A stretch of DNA of 18,757 bases, taken from positions 1-18,757 of the forward strand of contig JACKCP010000027.1 in assembly GCA_020633955.1 (NCBI GenBank). The letters run 5' to 3'. The translations under genes and the position numbers were made by a program. The notes below the pieces were generated by a model. That model searched no databases, was not told the origin of the DNA, and saw only the letters and a list, made by a program, of their open reading frames with translations. Shown here piece after piece: positions 7,378-15,806 of the stretch (position 1 is its first letter; every line of letters starts with the position of its first letter). This stretch comes from Desulfobacteraceae bacterium (lineage in GTDB: Bacteria; Desulfobacterota; Desulfobacteria; Desulfobacterales; JACKCP01).

Positions 7378-8592
7378 CTAAACATCAAGCAGAGCATCTT
7401 CAATTTCAAAGGGTTTGAAAAGCTTTCCAAAATCAATGTTTGAAATAACCTTGTTTTGATAATCCCTTTTAAGGGATCTGTGGCCTTCAATAAGATGCTT
7501 TGATCTTATTCCGCTTTTTATGGAAAGGGAGGTCTCAACAAAGGCAGCAAGGTGATCAAACCCTTTTATCATTTTTCCGTCCACAGGGAAAAATTCATTT
7601 CTATTGAAGTTTTCCATTCCTTTATCTGAATCAATAAACTTTAAAATGCCGGTATCAGGATCAATTATCCTGTTTTTGAACTGGTTATCAAGGAGGTATC
7701 TTATTTCCCTGTGCCATGATTCCGGAAGAAGAGGTATTATTTCATTTTCAAGCTGAATTTTTTCATATTCAAGTATTATTTCTTCAAGCCCTGGAACAGA
7801 AGTTTTTACAGGAGATATTATATCACGTGTCAAAACCTCAGGAAGATCATGAAAAAAACCGCAGTAGAAATTATTGTATTTCCTTTTATCGCAGAAGTTC
7901 TGTTTCATGGAAAAAATATAGGATAAAAATGCAACTATAAGCATATGACCAAGAACTGAAGTTTTAGGTATTCTTGGTGACTGGGCCCAGCGTTTCTGAA
8001 GCCTTAACTGTCCGCATAAATCTAAAAACCCGTAAGATTTCTTTTTTAATGAAATTTTCTGGACACCTATAAGATCGTAATGGTCTTCAATTTCATTTTC
8101 AATGCTTTCCTTTGTTTTTTCAATTCCGTAAAAATCAGGACAGGTTTTGTAGATAATCTGAAATTCCCAGTTTGTGGCAAGATAATGAGCTGCCTTTAAT
8201 ATTCTTTTTTCATTTTTTGCATACTGTGAATCCAAAAAATACAGCTCAAACCTTTTTTTAAAATTTTCTCCTGTTTCATAAAGCTCAGACTCAAGCTTTG
8301 CAAATACCCAGCTGTTAAGCTCTTTTCCTTTTTCCTGCATCAGTTTGTGAAAAACCATTGGCTTTATATCTGTAAGAATAACTCGGTGTAGAAATTCAAA
8401 AATACTTCCCTCTATAAGTTTAATCCAGTCTATCTCAGCATTTCTTGCATCTTCTTCCATCTTTGCAAGAATATATGAAATAACAGCTTTATGAGCCTGC
8501 TTGTCGAGTTCTGTCAGCTCAACAGGTCTTACATGATCATTCCATCTCTGAATATTTGCTGCATCAAAAAACCTTGTGATTATTTTTTCCAT
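7378..8592 (-). CDS. HD-domain phosphohydrolase with YfbR-like core
   Basis: Cytosolic protein of 404 residues. From about residue 190 it matches HD-superfamily nucleotidases of the YfbR type. Predicted metal ligands are H216 (VLGHML), H248-D249 and D346 (FDHL). E252 in FHDLPEVLTRDIISPVK corresponds to the glutamate of YfbR's HDASEVLTGDLPTPVKY. YfbR hydrolyses deoxynucleoside 5'-monophosphates, so nucleotide dephosphorylation is a reasonable guess. The protein is about twice the size of YfbR. Residues 1-190 are helical and charged and resemble nothing I can name, although HDKQAH-like DKQAHKAVISYIL (about 30-42) suggests a diverged partner helix. GAGGT lies 8 bases before the ATG. It is a single gene, divergent from the thioredoxin-like gene and convergent with the antitoxin gene. 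Confidence 0.8.
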   Translation of the reverse strand: MEKIITRFFDAANIQRWNDHVRPVELTELDKQAHKAVISYILAKMEEDARNAEIDWIKLIEGSIFEFLHRVILTDIKPMVFHKLMQEKGKELNSWVFAKLESELYETGENFKKRFELYFLDSQYAKNEKRILKAAHYLATNWEFQIIYKTCPDFYGIEKTKESIENEIEDHYDLIGVQKISLKKKSYGFLDLCGQLRLQKRWAQSPRIPKTSVLGHMLIVAFLSYIFSMKQNFCDKRKYNNFYCGFFHDLPEVLTRDIISPVKTSVPGLEEIILEYEKIQLENEIIPLLPESWHREIRYLLDNQFKNRIIDPDTGILKFIDSDKGMENFNRNEFFPVDGKMIKGFDHLAAFVETSLSIKSGIRSKHLIEGHRSLKRDYQNKVISNIDFGKLFKPFEIEDALLDV

Positions 8593-8663
8593 TTTTTGAC
8601 CTCATTGTAACCTTTGTAAAAAAAACGTTTCTTTAAAATATTAATTTGCACAATCCTTATTGT

Positions 8664-8692
8664 TTGAGTAAGTTTAATCAAAACTTTAAAAT
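8664..8692 (+). promoter_or_regulatory. Probable promoter of the thioredoxin-like/Nudix pair
   Basis: TTGAGT (8664-8669) and TAAAAT (8687-8692) are separated by 17 bases. Transcription would start about 17 bases before the ATG at 8716, leaving room for the AGGAG site at 8706-8710. This is based on motif and position only. Confidence 0.45.
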
Positions 8693-8715
8693 GCACTAAC
8701 CTTACAGGAGAAAAA

Positions 8716-9135
8716 ATGAGATTACAATTCAAATACCTTGTTTTAACAGCAGCTTTTATTTTTTTGACGACATCCTATGCCTTTGCTGAAGAAGTAAACT
8801 GGAACGACTATAAATCAGGCTCAGCAATTTCAGAAAAATCAAAGAAAAAAATGTATATTTACTTTTACTCTGAAAAATGTCCATGGTGCGTAAAAATGGA
8901 AAATGACACTTTTAAAAATGAGGAAGTTGCAGGTTATTTAAATAAAAATTTTGTTCCTGTTAAAATAAATGTTTATGAAGACAGAAATACTACTGCAATG
9001 TATGGAATAGGCCCTATCCCTGCAAATGTATTTATGGAATCAGACATAAAAACAGGAATTTACAAAAGACCAGGTTATATTCCACCTGAAACTTTTATGG
9101 GTATTTTAGAAACCATTCATCTTGAAAAGTATTGA
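8716..9135 (+). CDS. Exported thioredoxin-fold protein with CPWC active site
   Basis: This 139-residue protein has a Sec signal peptide (hydrophobic stretch about 8-20, likely cleaved after AFA, residue 24) followed by one thioredoxin-like domain. C55-P-W-C58 is the redox motif, and P102 in GIGPIPANVF is the expected cis-proline. The sequence around CPWCVKMENDTFKNEEVAGYLNKNF is typical of the Thioredoxin_7 group of periplasmic thiol-disulfide proteins (DsbD C-domain-like, SoxW-like). It probably reduces or scavenges disulfides in the periplasm; the partner is unknown and no DsbD or cytochrome biogenesis gene is adjacent. AGGAG lies 5 bases before the ATG. The Nudix gene begins 2 bases after its stop, so the two are probably co-transcribed. 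Confidence 0.85.
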   Translation: MRLQFKYLVLTAAFIFLTTSYAFAEEVNWNDYKSGSAISEKSKKKMYIYFYSEKCPWCVKMENDTFKNEEVAGYLNKNFVPVKINVYEDRNTTAMYGIGPIPANVFMESDIKTGIYKRPGYIPPETFMGILETIHLEKY

Positions 9136-9137
9136 TA

Positions 9138-9728
9138 ATGATATTTGATTCAAAAAAACTTACACAGGTAACCAATACTCCAATGCACCCTGTGAAGCCT
9201 GATATAAAAGGTATTAAATCAGCTGCAACAGCACTTTTAATTGGAAAAAATACAGGAGATTCCATACTTGGAATTCTAAAGGCAGAAAGTCCCAAATATC
9301 CATGGGGAAATCAGGTAGCATTTCCAGGGGGAATAGTTGATGAAACAGACGAATCCTCTCTTCATGCTGTTTTAAGGGAAATTCACGAGGAACTCGGCCT
9401 TAAGAATGTTGAAATTACCGGCTCAATTGGACATTATATGACCATAAGAAACGTTTGCATTGAAGTTTTTGCAGGTTTTTATGATGAATCTGAAAAAATA
9501 ACTCCGCTTGAATCTGAAATTTCAAGGGTTGTTAATATACCTATTTCAAACCTTGTCAATACACATATTGACAAAAATTTTTCTGGAAGAGAGCCAGGGC
9601 TTGAAGAACTTTTATATCCCGTTGAAAATCTTACAATCTGGGGAGTAACTGCAAGGGCAATTCATCATTTTCTGGAAATTTCATTTCCTATTTTCTGTAA
9701 AAATCTAAAAACTCAAGAGATTTATTGA
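9138..9728 (+). CDS. Nudix hydrolase, NudL-like
   Basis: Cytosolic 196-residue protein. The Nudix box is GGIVDETDES...REIHEELGL (around residues 65-90), preceded by WGNQVAFPGG. The extra residue in the box and the QVAFPGG lead-in match the NudL (CoA pyrophosphatase) branch, where E. coli has GQVAFPGGAVDDTDAS...LREAEEE. The arginines of the CoA-specific motif upstream are missing (LGILKAESPKYPWGN), so CoA need not be the substrate. I start it at ATG 9138. A TTG at 9132 would add two residues and overlap the upstream stop by four bases. Translation is probably coupled to the thioredoxin-like gene because its own ribosome-binding site is weak. The last 41 bases overlap a convergent gene. Confidence 0.85.
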   Translation: MIFDSKKLTQVTNTPMHPVKPDIKGIKSAATALLIGKNTGDSILGILKAESPKYPWGNQVAFPGGIVDETDESSLHAVLREIHEELGLKNVEITGSIGHYMTIRNVCIEVFAGFYDESEKITPLESEISRVVNIPISNLVNTHIDKNFSGREPGLEELLYPVENLTIWGVTARAIHHFLEISFPIFCKNLKTQEIY

Positions 9729-9969
9729 TTTTCCTTCTTTTGTAAATCCTTGAGGAGATTGATACTACAACGTAAAAAGACATTATCAGCAAAGCAAGGG
9801 GTATTTTTATTACAAAGTCAGTATAATCTGTTTTTAAAGCTGCAAAAATCCCGGACAGTCCGAAAAAGAAAACAGCAACCATAAAAACAATAAGAAAAAT
9901 ACACAAGCCTTCGGAATCATACCATGGATAGTTTATTTTACCTGAAAAATTTTTTTCTTCGGTTTTCAT
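9688..9969 (-). CDS. Small membrane protein of unknown function
   Basis: The 93-residue product has two clear hydrophobic helices (about 22-46 and 54-71) flanked by charged ends (RIYKRRKINKS after the second), as in a real inner-membrane hairpin protein with both ends cytosolic. No family is recognised. Its 3' end overlaps the Nudix gene tail to tail by 41 bases. The start ATG at 9969 has only a weak ribosome-binding site (GTAGA). It points away from nrdD, and its upstream region overlaps the nrdD promoter, so NrdR binding there could affect it too. It is supported by protein-like composition, not homology. Confidence 0.6.
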   Translation of the reverse strand: MKTEEKNFSGKINYPWYDSEGLCIFLIVFMVAVFFFGLSGIFAALKTDYTDFVIKIPLALLIMSFYVVVSISSRIYKRRKINKSLEFLDFYRK

Positions 9970-9991
9970 AATTTTTTTCTACTTTAATTTA

Positions 9992-10057
9992 TTGACTCAC
10001 CTGAGAAATAATACTATATATTGTAAAAAATTATTAAAAATACCGATATATTGTATA
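9992..10057 (+). promoter_or_regulatory. nrdD promoter with two tandem NrdR-type boxes
   Basis: The -35 TTGACT (9992-9997) and -10 TATATA (10015-10020) are 17 bases apart. Box 1 is ATACTATATATTGTAA (10011-10026) and lies on the -10. Box 2 is ACCGATATATTGTATA (10042-10057). Both carry the CwATATaTwG core of the NrdR box (box 2 has one deviation), and they are 31 bp apart centre to centre, the usual three-turn spacing of paired NrdR sites. NrdR is the ATP/dATP-sensing repressor of ribonucleotide reductase genes, so repression when dNTPs are plentiful is expected. nrdR itself is not in the window. Confidence 0.8.
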
Positions 10058-10097
10058 TAGATATTTTTAAAACCCTTTCAGATCAAGGAGAATAACA

Positions 10098-12191
10098 TTG
10101 TTTGAAAAAATAAGAAAGAGAGATGACAGGGTTGTCGATTTCGACCCTTCAAAAATTACAAATGCCATAAAAAAGGCAGGGGAAGCAACTGGTGAATTTA
10201 CTGAAAAAGAAGCTAAGAAACTCACATTAAGAGTATTAAGCCTTGCCCATGAAATGAGACTTGGCCCCGAACCATATGTTGAAGATATCCAGGATATAGT
10301 TGAAAGAGTTCTTCTTGATTCACCATACTACAAAACTGCCAAGGCCTATATAATTTACAGAGAACAGCACAGCCAGATAAGAAACCTTGCTACCAAGCAG
10401 AATATTGACCTGGTAGACAACTATCTGAAAAAAATGGACTGGAAAATAAAAGAAAACAGCAATATGAGCTATTCTCTCCAGGGCCTTAATAATTATATCT
10501 CTTCTGATATTACATCGGAATACTGGCTCAGCAGAATTTATCCCCCGGAAATAAGGCAGTCACATAAAAGCGGAGATATTCATATTCATGATTTAAGCCT
10601 TTTATCTGTTTACTGCGTAGGCTGGGATCTTCAAGACCTGCTGATGGAAGGATTCAAAGGGGTTGCCGGAAAAATTGAATCAGCGCCTCCAAAGCATTTC
10701 AGATCAGCGCTTGGTCAGCTTGTGAACTTTTTCTATACACTCCAGGGAGAAGCTGCGGGAGCCCAGGCCGTATCAAACTTTGATACGCTTCTTGCTCCGT
10801 TTATAAGATATGACAAACTTTCATTCAGAGATATAAAACAGGCTCTGCAGGAATTTGTATTCAATATCAATATACCGACAAGGGTTGGTTTCCAGACACC
10901 TTTTACAAATATTACAATGGATCTTAATCCCCCTTCAATATTAAAGGATACTCCTGTAATAATTGGAGGAGTTCCTCAAAATGAAACATACGGTGACTTT
11001 CAGGCTGAAATGGATCTTCTGAACAAGGCCTTTGCTGAAGTAATGATGGCAGGAGATGCAAGGGGCAGGGTTTTCACTTTCCCAATTCCTACATATAACG
11101 TTACAAAAGACTTTGACTGGGACAATGAAACACTTGACCCTGTGTGGATAATGACTGGGAAATATGGAATTCCTTATTTTTCAAACTTTATAAATTCGGA
11201 TATGGACCCTGAAGATGCAAGATCAATGTGCTGTCGTCTCCGACTTGACAACAGGGAACTCAGAAAAAGAGGCGGCGGACTTTTTGGAGCAAATCCCCTT
11301 ACAGGGTCAATAGGCGTTGTTACAATAAACCTTCCAAGGGTTGCCCATCTTTCCGATACAAAAGACGATTTCAAAAAAAGACTTGATGAACTTATTGAGC
11401 TTTCCAAGCAGAGTCTTGTAATTAAAAGAAAGGTTCTTGAAAAATTCACAGAAGGAAACCTTTATCCATATTCCAAGTTCTACCTGAGAAATATCAAGGA
11501 AAAAACCGGAGTTTACTGGAAAAATCATTTTTCCACAATTGGAATAAACGGAATGAACGAAGCCTGCCTGAATTTTATTGGAGAAGACATAGGATCTAAA
11601 AACGGACAGGCTTTTGCTGTTGAAATAATGGACTACATAAGAACCAAGATGGAAGAAATCCAGGAAGAAACAGGTGATATCTTCAACCTTGAAGCAACTC
11701 CTGCTGAAGGGACTTCCTACAGGCTTGCATTGAAAGACAAGGAAAAGTACCCAAAAATAATCTGTGCAAACGAGGCAGACTTTAAAAACGGAAAAGCCCC
11801 CTTTTACACAAACTCTTCCCAGCTTCCTGTAAACTACACAGATGATATTTTTGAGGCTCTTTCCCTTCAGGATGAACTTCAGACAAGATATACAGGAGGA
11901 ACTGTTTTTCACCTTTTCCTTGGAGAAGAAATTACAGACCCTGAGTCAACAAAAACACTTGTTAAAAAAATTGCTGAAAACTTCAAACTGCCATACTTTA
12001 CACTTTCTCCCACTTTCAGCGTATGTCCTTCCCATGGATATATTCCAGGTGAGCATTATGACTGCCCTAAATGCGGAGAAGAAACAGAGGTTTATTCAAG
12101 GGTTGTAGGTTATCTTCGTCCTGTTCAGCAGTGGAATGATGGAAAACTTACAGAATTTGGAAAAAGAAAAGTATTTAATCTGGCATCCTGA
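10098..12191 (+). CDS. nrdD: Anaerobic (class III) ribonucleoside-triphosphate reductase
   Basis: Reduces ribonucleoside triphosphates to deoxynucleotides without oxygen, using a glycyl radical. The 697-residue protein has an N-terminal ATP cone (about 1-95, FEKIRKRDDRVVDFDPSKI) for allosteric activity control. The ten-stranded catalytic barrel follows, with the active-site cysteine in SMCCRLRLD (C378/C379) and GGLFGANPLTGSIGVVTINLPR. The C-terminal part has a zinc motif (CPSHG...CPKCG, three Cys plus a nearby His) and the radical glycine G671 in RVVGYLRPVQQWN. The form resembles the Thermotoga-type enzymes more than the E. coli one. The start is TTG at 10098 with AAGGAG seven bases upstream; no in-frame ATG fits the ATP cone. 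It is followed by a strong terminator, then by its activase gene. Function is certain. Confidence 0.97.
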   Translation: MFEKIRKRDDRVVDFDPSKITNAIKKAGEATGEFTEKEAKKLTLRVLSLAHEMRLGPEPYVEDIQDIVERVLLDSPYYKTAKAYIIYREQHSQIRNLATKQNIDLVDNYLKKMDWKIKENSNMSYSLQGLNNYISSDITSEYWLSRIYPPEIRQSHKSGDIHIHDLSLLSVYCVGWDLQDLLMEGFKGVAGKIESAPPKHFRSALGQLVNFFYTLQGEAAGAQAVSNFDTLLAPFIRYDKLSFRDIKQALQEFVFNINIPTRVGFQTPFTNITMDLNPPSILKDTPVIIGGVPQNETYGDFQAEMDLLNKAFAEVMMAGDARGRVFTFPIPTYNVTKDFDWDNETLDPVWIMTGKYGIPYFSNFINSDMDPEDARSMCCRLRLDNRELRKRGGGLFGANPLTGSIGVVTINLPRVAHLSDTKDDFKKRLDELIELSKQSLVIKRKVLEKFTEGNLYPYSKFYLRNIKEKTGVYWKNHFSTIGINGMNEACLNFIGEDIGSKNGQAFAVEIMDYIRTKMEEIQEETGDIFNLEATPAEGTSYRLALKDKEKYPKIICANEADFKNGKAPFYTNSSQLPVNYTDDIFEALSLQDELQTRYTGGTVFHLFLGEEITDPESTKTLVKKIAENFKLPYFTLSPTFSVCPSHGYIPGEHYDCPKCGEETEVYSRVVGYLRPVQQWNDGKLTEFGKRKVFNLAS

Positions 12192-12213
12192 TTTAAGACG
12201 GATTAAGATAAAG

Positions 12214-12245
12214 GCCCTTCCTAGAATGACAGGGAAGGGCTTTTT
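12214..12245 (+). terminator. Rho-independent terminator after nrdD
   Basis: GCCCTTCC (12214-12221) and GGAAGGGC (12233-12240) form a perfect 8-bp stem, extendable by flanking A-T pairs, followed by five T. It separates nrdD from nrdG. The activase therefore needs readthrough or its own promoter. Confidence 0.9.
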
Positions 12246-12326
12246 GCTTTTATCTGAACATAAATTGGCAAAAAAGACCGTTTATTCCAGCCGCTAAATA
12301 ATATTTGACTTAAGGGAAATAAAAAA

Positions 12327-13019
12327 ATGATTGCAGGCGGTTTTCAAAAAAATTCATTAATAGATTATCCAGGGAAAATTTCTTCTGTTTTATTTACAAA
12401 AGGCTGTAACTTCAAATGTCCCTACTGTCATAATCCAGAACTTATTCCTTTTGAGAAAGATAATCTGGTTATCGATATAAACGAATTTTTCTCATTTCTT
12501 CAATCAAGAAAAAATTTTATCGATGCTGTTGTAATAACTGGAGGAGAACCCTGCCTGCAAAAAAATATCATTGAATTTGCATTAGAAATCAAAAAACTTG
12601 GATTTTTCATCAAACTCGATACAAACGGAAGCAGACCGGAAATAATTGAAGAACTTCTAAAGAAAAAAACAATTGACCTCATTGCAATGGATATAAAAAC
12701 AACTTTTGATGAATATCATAGATTTACATCTGAAAAGGATATTGAAAATAAACTTAATAAATCAGTTAATTTGATAATTAATTCCAATACAGACTATTAT
12801 TTCAGAACAACATGTGCAAAACCTTTGGTAACAAAAGAAAATTTTTCAAAAATCATGAAAGAAATACAAGGTGCAAAAAAATATGTTCTGCAGAAATTTA
12901 TAGAAAAAAAAGTTTTTAAACCTGATTTTTTTAAAGGTATTGATCAGTTTTCTGAAGCTGATTTCAAGTGGCTGAAAGATGAAGCGGAAAAATATGTAAA
13001 AATTTGTAAAATCAATTAA
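12327..13019 (+). CDS. nrdG: Radical-SAM activating enzyme of anaerobic ribonucleotide reductase
   Basis: Installs the glycyl radical on NrdD by reductive cleavage of S-adenosylmethionine. The 230-residue protein carries the CxxxCxxC iron-sulfur motif at C27, C31 and C34 (CNFKCPYC), then VITGGEPCLQ and FIKLDTNGSRP, as expected for the radical-SAM barrel. The N-terminus MIAGGFQKNSLIDYPGKISSVLFTKGC is typical of the longer NrdG2/PflA-like activases paired with Thermotoga-type NrdD. AAGGG lies about 10 bases before the ATG. It lies 135 bases after nrdD, beyond a terminator, so its expression relative to nrdD is uncertain. Its codon use is a little more A+T-rich than that of nrdD. The convergent histidine kinase gene ends 202 bases downstream. 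Confidence 0.93.
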   Translation: MIAGGFQKNSLIDYPGKISSVLFTKGCNFKCPYCHNPELIPFEKDNLVIDINEFFSFLQSRKNFIDAVVITGGEPCLQKNIIEFALEIKKLGFFIKLDTNGSRPEIIEELLKKKTIDLIAMDIKTTFDEYHRFTSEKDIENKLNKSVNLIINSNTDYYFRTTCAKPLVTKENFSKIMKEIQGAKKYVLQKFIEKKVFKPDFFKGIDQFSEADFKWLKDEAEKYVKICKIN

Positions 13020-13085
13020 CAAGTGCTGACAAAACTGTTTTCCCAGCCACTTGCGAAGTGAGATTCAAAATTTAATACTTAGTGA

Positions 13086-13180
13086 CAGGAGATAAAAAAA
13101 CTATCTCCTGAAACCGGCTCAGAAAAAATACAGCATCCGCCGCCAAAACGGCTTTTTCTCAGTTTTCAAGCTGAATAGTT
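13086..13180 (-). repeat. 95-bp dispersed repeat, copy B (inverted relative to copy A)
   Basis: This is the inverted partner of 5241-5335, with 91 of 95 identical positions. It lies between the convergent nrdG and histidine kinase genes and includes the same perfect hairpin (13086-13094 with 13102-13110). Sequence similarity stops exactly at the hairpin end, which marks one element boundary. The flanks differ from copy A. Before it, CACTTGCGAAGTG (13048-13060) is a small separate hairpin. It may serve as a transcription boundary between the two genes, though no T-run follows. Confidence 0.85.
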
Positions 13181-13220
13181 ACTATAAAATTCCATTTTTT
13201 GACCAGTGAACATTTTAAGC

Positions 13221-15806
13221 CTAAGCCCATTTTTTGAGAACGGCTTCAAGCTCTTTTATATCAACAGGCTTTGATACAAAATCATCCATCCCAAAATCCA
13301 TGCATTTTTTTCTTTCATCTTCACCTGAATGGGCTGTTAGAGCTATTATCGCAGGAATTTTATCTTTTCCGCACTCTCCCCTTTTTATTCTCATTGAAGC
13401 TTCATAACCGTCCATTTCAGGCATCTGGCAGTCCATAAAAACAAGGTCATAAAATGAGGACTCAAGTTTTTCCATGCACTCTTTTCCATTGAAAACAAAA
13501 TCTGCATAATGTCCAAGCTTTTTGAGGTACCTTGAAAAAATTGACTGATTTACCGGATTATCTTCTGCTACAAGAATTTTTATTTTTTCAGCATTACTGG
13601 TAATTATTTCCGAATTATTATTTTGAGAAGCAGATATATTGTTATCTGCCTCCAAAGTTAACACTTTTTTAAAAGGAAGAAGAACCTCAAACAAAGAACC
13701 GCTCCCTTCTCTGCTGTAAGCTCTCATATCTCCATCCATCATTTTTGTAAGCTGAAAAGCAATGGCAAGTCCAAGACCAAGGCCTTCATATTCCCGGGTA
13801 TATGAGCTGTCAACCTGTTCAAATGGCTTGAAAAGAGACTTTAGCTTTTCTGAGGGAATACCAATACCTGAGTCCTCTATGGAAAATTTCATGTAAATAT
13901 CGCTGCTGCTTATATTTTCAACTGAAACGTCTATCTTGACAAAACCTGTTTTTGTAAATTTAAAGGCATTATCAATTATGTTTAAAAGAATCTGTCTAAG
14001 CCTGACGCAATCACCATTGAGATTTTTTGGAATATCTGAATCGATGTTGCATTCAAACAAAAGATTTTTGTGTTCTGCCCTTTTTAATGCTGCTTCCTTA
14101 ATAAAACCGAGCAGTTCATCAAGATTGAAGTCAATATCTTCAATCTCCATTTTACCTGAATCAATCTTTGAAAAATCTAAAATATCACTTACAATTGTCA
14201 AAAGATTTTCCGCACTGTTCTTTATTATTTCAATATATTCCCTTTGCTCATCATTAAGACCGGAATCAAGTGCTATTATTGACATTCCGATAACACCGTT
14301 TAATGGAGTTCTTAGCTCATGGCTCATATTTGCAAGAAAAAGACTTTTTGCAAAATTTGCCTTTTTTGCAGTTTCAGCCTGAATAAGTGCCTCATCAAGC
14401 CTGACCCTGTCAGTGATATCATCAATTCTTATTACCGCACCTTTGAATTCATGGTTTAAAACAGGATAAATTATTATATCTTCAACACATTCCTTTCCAT
14501 TTATTCTTGTTTTATGCCTTTCAATTTTTTCAACTGCTCCAAGAACAATAGCATTTCTTATTTTTGATATTTCACAGTCAAATTCTGGAAAAAGTTCATT
14601 CAGCTTAAGCCCGTTTGCTCTGGCCGCAGATATTCCGCTTCTTTTTTCTGCTTTTTTATTCCAGTGCCTTACAACCAGATCAGAATCTATGGACACAATG
14701 ACTGAAGGCATTGAATTTATAATATTTTCGACGTATTTCCATGCACTTAGAATTTTCTCTTCAGCCTCTTTTCTCTCCGTAATATCCATTACTGAAATTA
14801 TACCCGAGGCTTTTCCCATATAGTTTATTGAGTTACCTTCAATATAGGCCCATTTTTTTTCACCGTTTTTGCATTTTATCAGGGCCTCATAGCCTGAGTA
14901 TGCAAAAAGGTTTTTCTGCCTTTTGATCCCTCTTTCACGAATAAGATCAAGAAACTGTGCATCTGCAATTTCCCAGAAAAACATGTTTTTGAGTTCTTCA
15001 TAACTGTAACCAGACATTTGCATTGAGGCTGGGTTTGCGTAAACCCATTTATTATCCTGATAAACCATAATTCCCATTGAAGTTGAATCGGCAAGAGTTT
15101 TAAACTTTTCTTCGCTCTCCCTTAAATCATTTTCCCTTTTTTTGACCTGATCGGCCATTTCATGAAAAGCTGAGATAATAAGAGAAAATTCCTTTTGATA
15201 AAAATTTCTGAATCTGTAATCATAATTTCCTCCTGAAACAGCAGAAAGTCCGTTTATCATTTCATTTAAAGGGCTTGTAAGGAATTTCTGAATAAAAATA
15301 TAAATAAAAACAATCAATCCTGCAGTAACACAAAGAATGGCAGCAGTTATTGAAGCAATATTCTGGTTAATTGCAGAGTAATACTCATCTCTTGACATTC
15401 CAATCCTGATTTTTCCTATTATATCACCCCTGAATTCAATATTTCCTTCATAGAAAATCAGATGCTCCATGTTTCCCACACTGTTTTCATAAATAACTTT
15501 CTTTTCAGAACCGTCATAAATCCACAAGCCTGCAACAGGAGAGCTTTTAAAAAAATTGTCTGCTGTTTTAACAAGAGACTCCTCATCATAAATCCATAGA
15601 GGCCTTTCAATGCTTTTTTCAATATAATAGAAATATTCCCTTGTTTTTTTTTCAATTTCCATATCAGCATGACCGGAAAGAAAAGAATAAAGAAACACAA
15701 TAATTATAAGAGTTGTTACGGAAACAACTGAAAGAATAAAGAATAGAAGTCCTGAAGTTATGCTTATGCCCCTGCTGTCAAAGGTAAAGAATTTTTTCAA
15801 ATTCAA
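13221..15806 (-). CDS. Membrane-bound hybrid sensor histidine kinase
   Basis: An 861-residue sensor. TM1 is at about 16-43, and a periplasmic Cache-like sensor (about 45-150, with ERPLWIYDEESLVKTADNF) follows. Next come TM2 (150-172), a HAMP linker (to about 225), two PAS domains (about 235-342 and 345-469), a HisKA domain with H496 in NMSHELRTPLNG, an ATPase domain (about 582-709; IDNAFKF, DSGIGIP, GLGLGLAI), and a C-terminal receiver with phosphoacceptor D792 in MDCQMPEMDG. The signal is passed from histidine to its own receiver. No response regulator or phosphotransfer protein lies nearby, so it is an orphan and its target is unknown. The start is TTG at 15806 behind GGGGGCGG; a second in-frame TTG lies six bases later. 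An overlapping ATG frame just upstream ends at this point and encodes only seven residues. Confidence 0.93.
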   Translation of the reverse strand: MNLKKFFTFDSRGISITSGLLFFILSVVSVTTLIIIVFLYSFLSGHADMEIEKKTREYFYYIEKSIERPLWIYDEESLVKTADNFFKSSPVAGLWIYDGSEKKVIYENSVGNMEHLIFYEGNIEFRGDIIGKIRIGMSRDEYYSAINQNIASITAAILCVTAGLIVFIYIFIQKFLTSPLNEMINGLSAVSGGNYDYRFRNFYQKEFSLIISAFHEMADQVKKRENDLRESEEKFKTLADSTSMGIMVYQDNKWVYANPASMQMSGYSYEELKNMFFWEIADAQFLDLIRERGIKRQKNLFAYSGYEALIKCKNGEKKWAYIEGNSINYMGKASGIISVMDITERKEAEEKILSAWKYVENIINSMPSVIVSIDSDLVVRHWNKKAEKRSGISAARANGLKLNELFPEFDCEISKIRNAIVLGAVEKIERHKTRINGKECVEDIIIYPVLNHEFKGAVIRIDDITDRVRLDEALIQAETAKKANFAKSLFLANMSHELRTPLNGVIGMSIIALDSGLNDEQREYIEIIKNSAENLLTIVSDILDFSKIDSGKMEIEDIDFNLDELLGFIKEAALKRAEHKNLLFECNIDSDIPKNLNGDCVRLRQILLNIIDNAFKFTKTGFVKIDVSVENISSSDIYMKFSIEDSGIGIPSEKLKSLFKPFEQVDSSYTREYEGLGLGLAIAFQLTKMMDGDMRAYSREGSGSLFEVLLPFKKVLTLEADNNISASQNNNSEIITSNAEKIKILVAEDNPVNQSIFSRYLKKLGHYADFVFNGKECMEKLESSFYDLVFMDCQMPEMDGYEASMRIKRGECGKDKIPAIIALTAHSGEDERKKCMDFGMDDFVSKPVDIKELEAVLKKWA

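Noticed and set aside
11307..11912. 201-codon minus-strand frame inside nrdD
   Set aside because: It lies wholly opposite the conserved nrdD catalytic barrel, resembles no family and has no convincing start site.
5336..13085. The interval between the inverted repeat copies as a mobile element or genomic island
   Set aside because: The repeats are intergenic hairpin elements, the interval holds housekeeping genes such as nrdD, and no integrase or transposase is present.
13086..13110. Hairpin of copy B as a rho-independent terminator for nrdG or the kinase
   Set aside because: The stem is perfect but no T-run follows on either strand. It is conserved as part of the dispersed repeat, so a terminator role is not shown.
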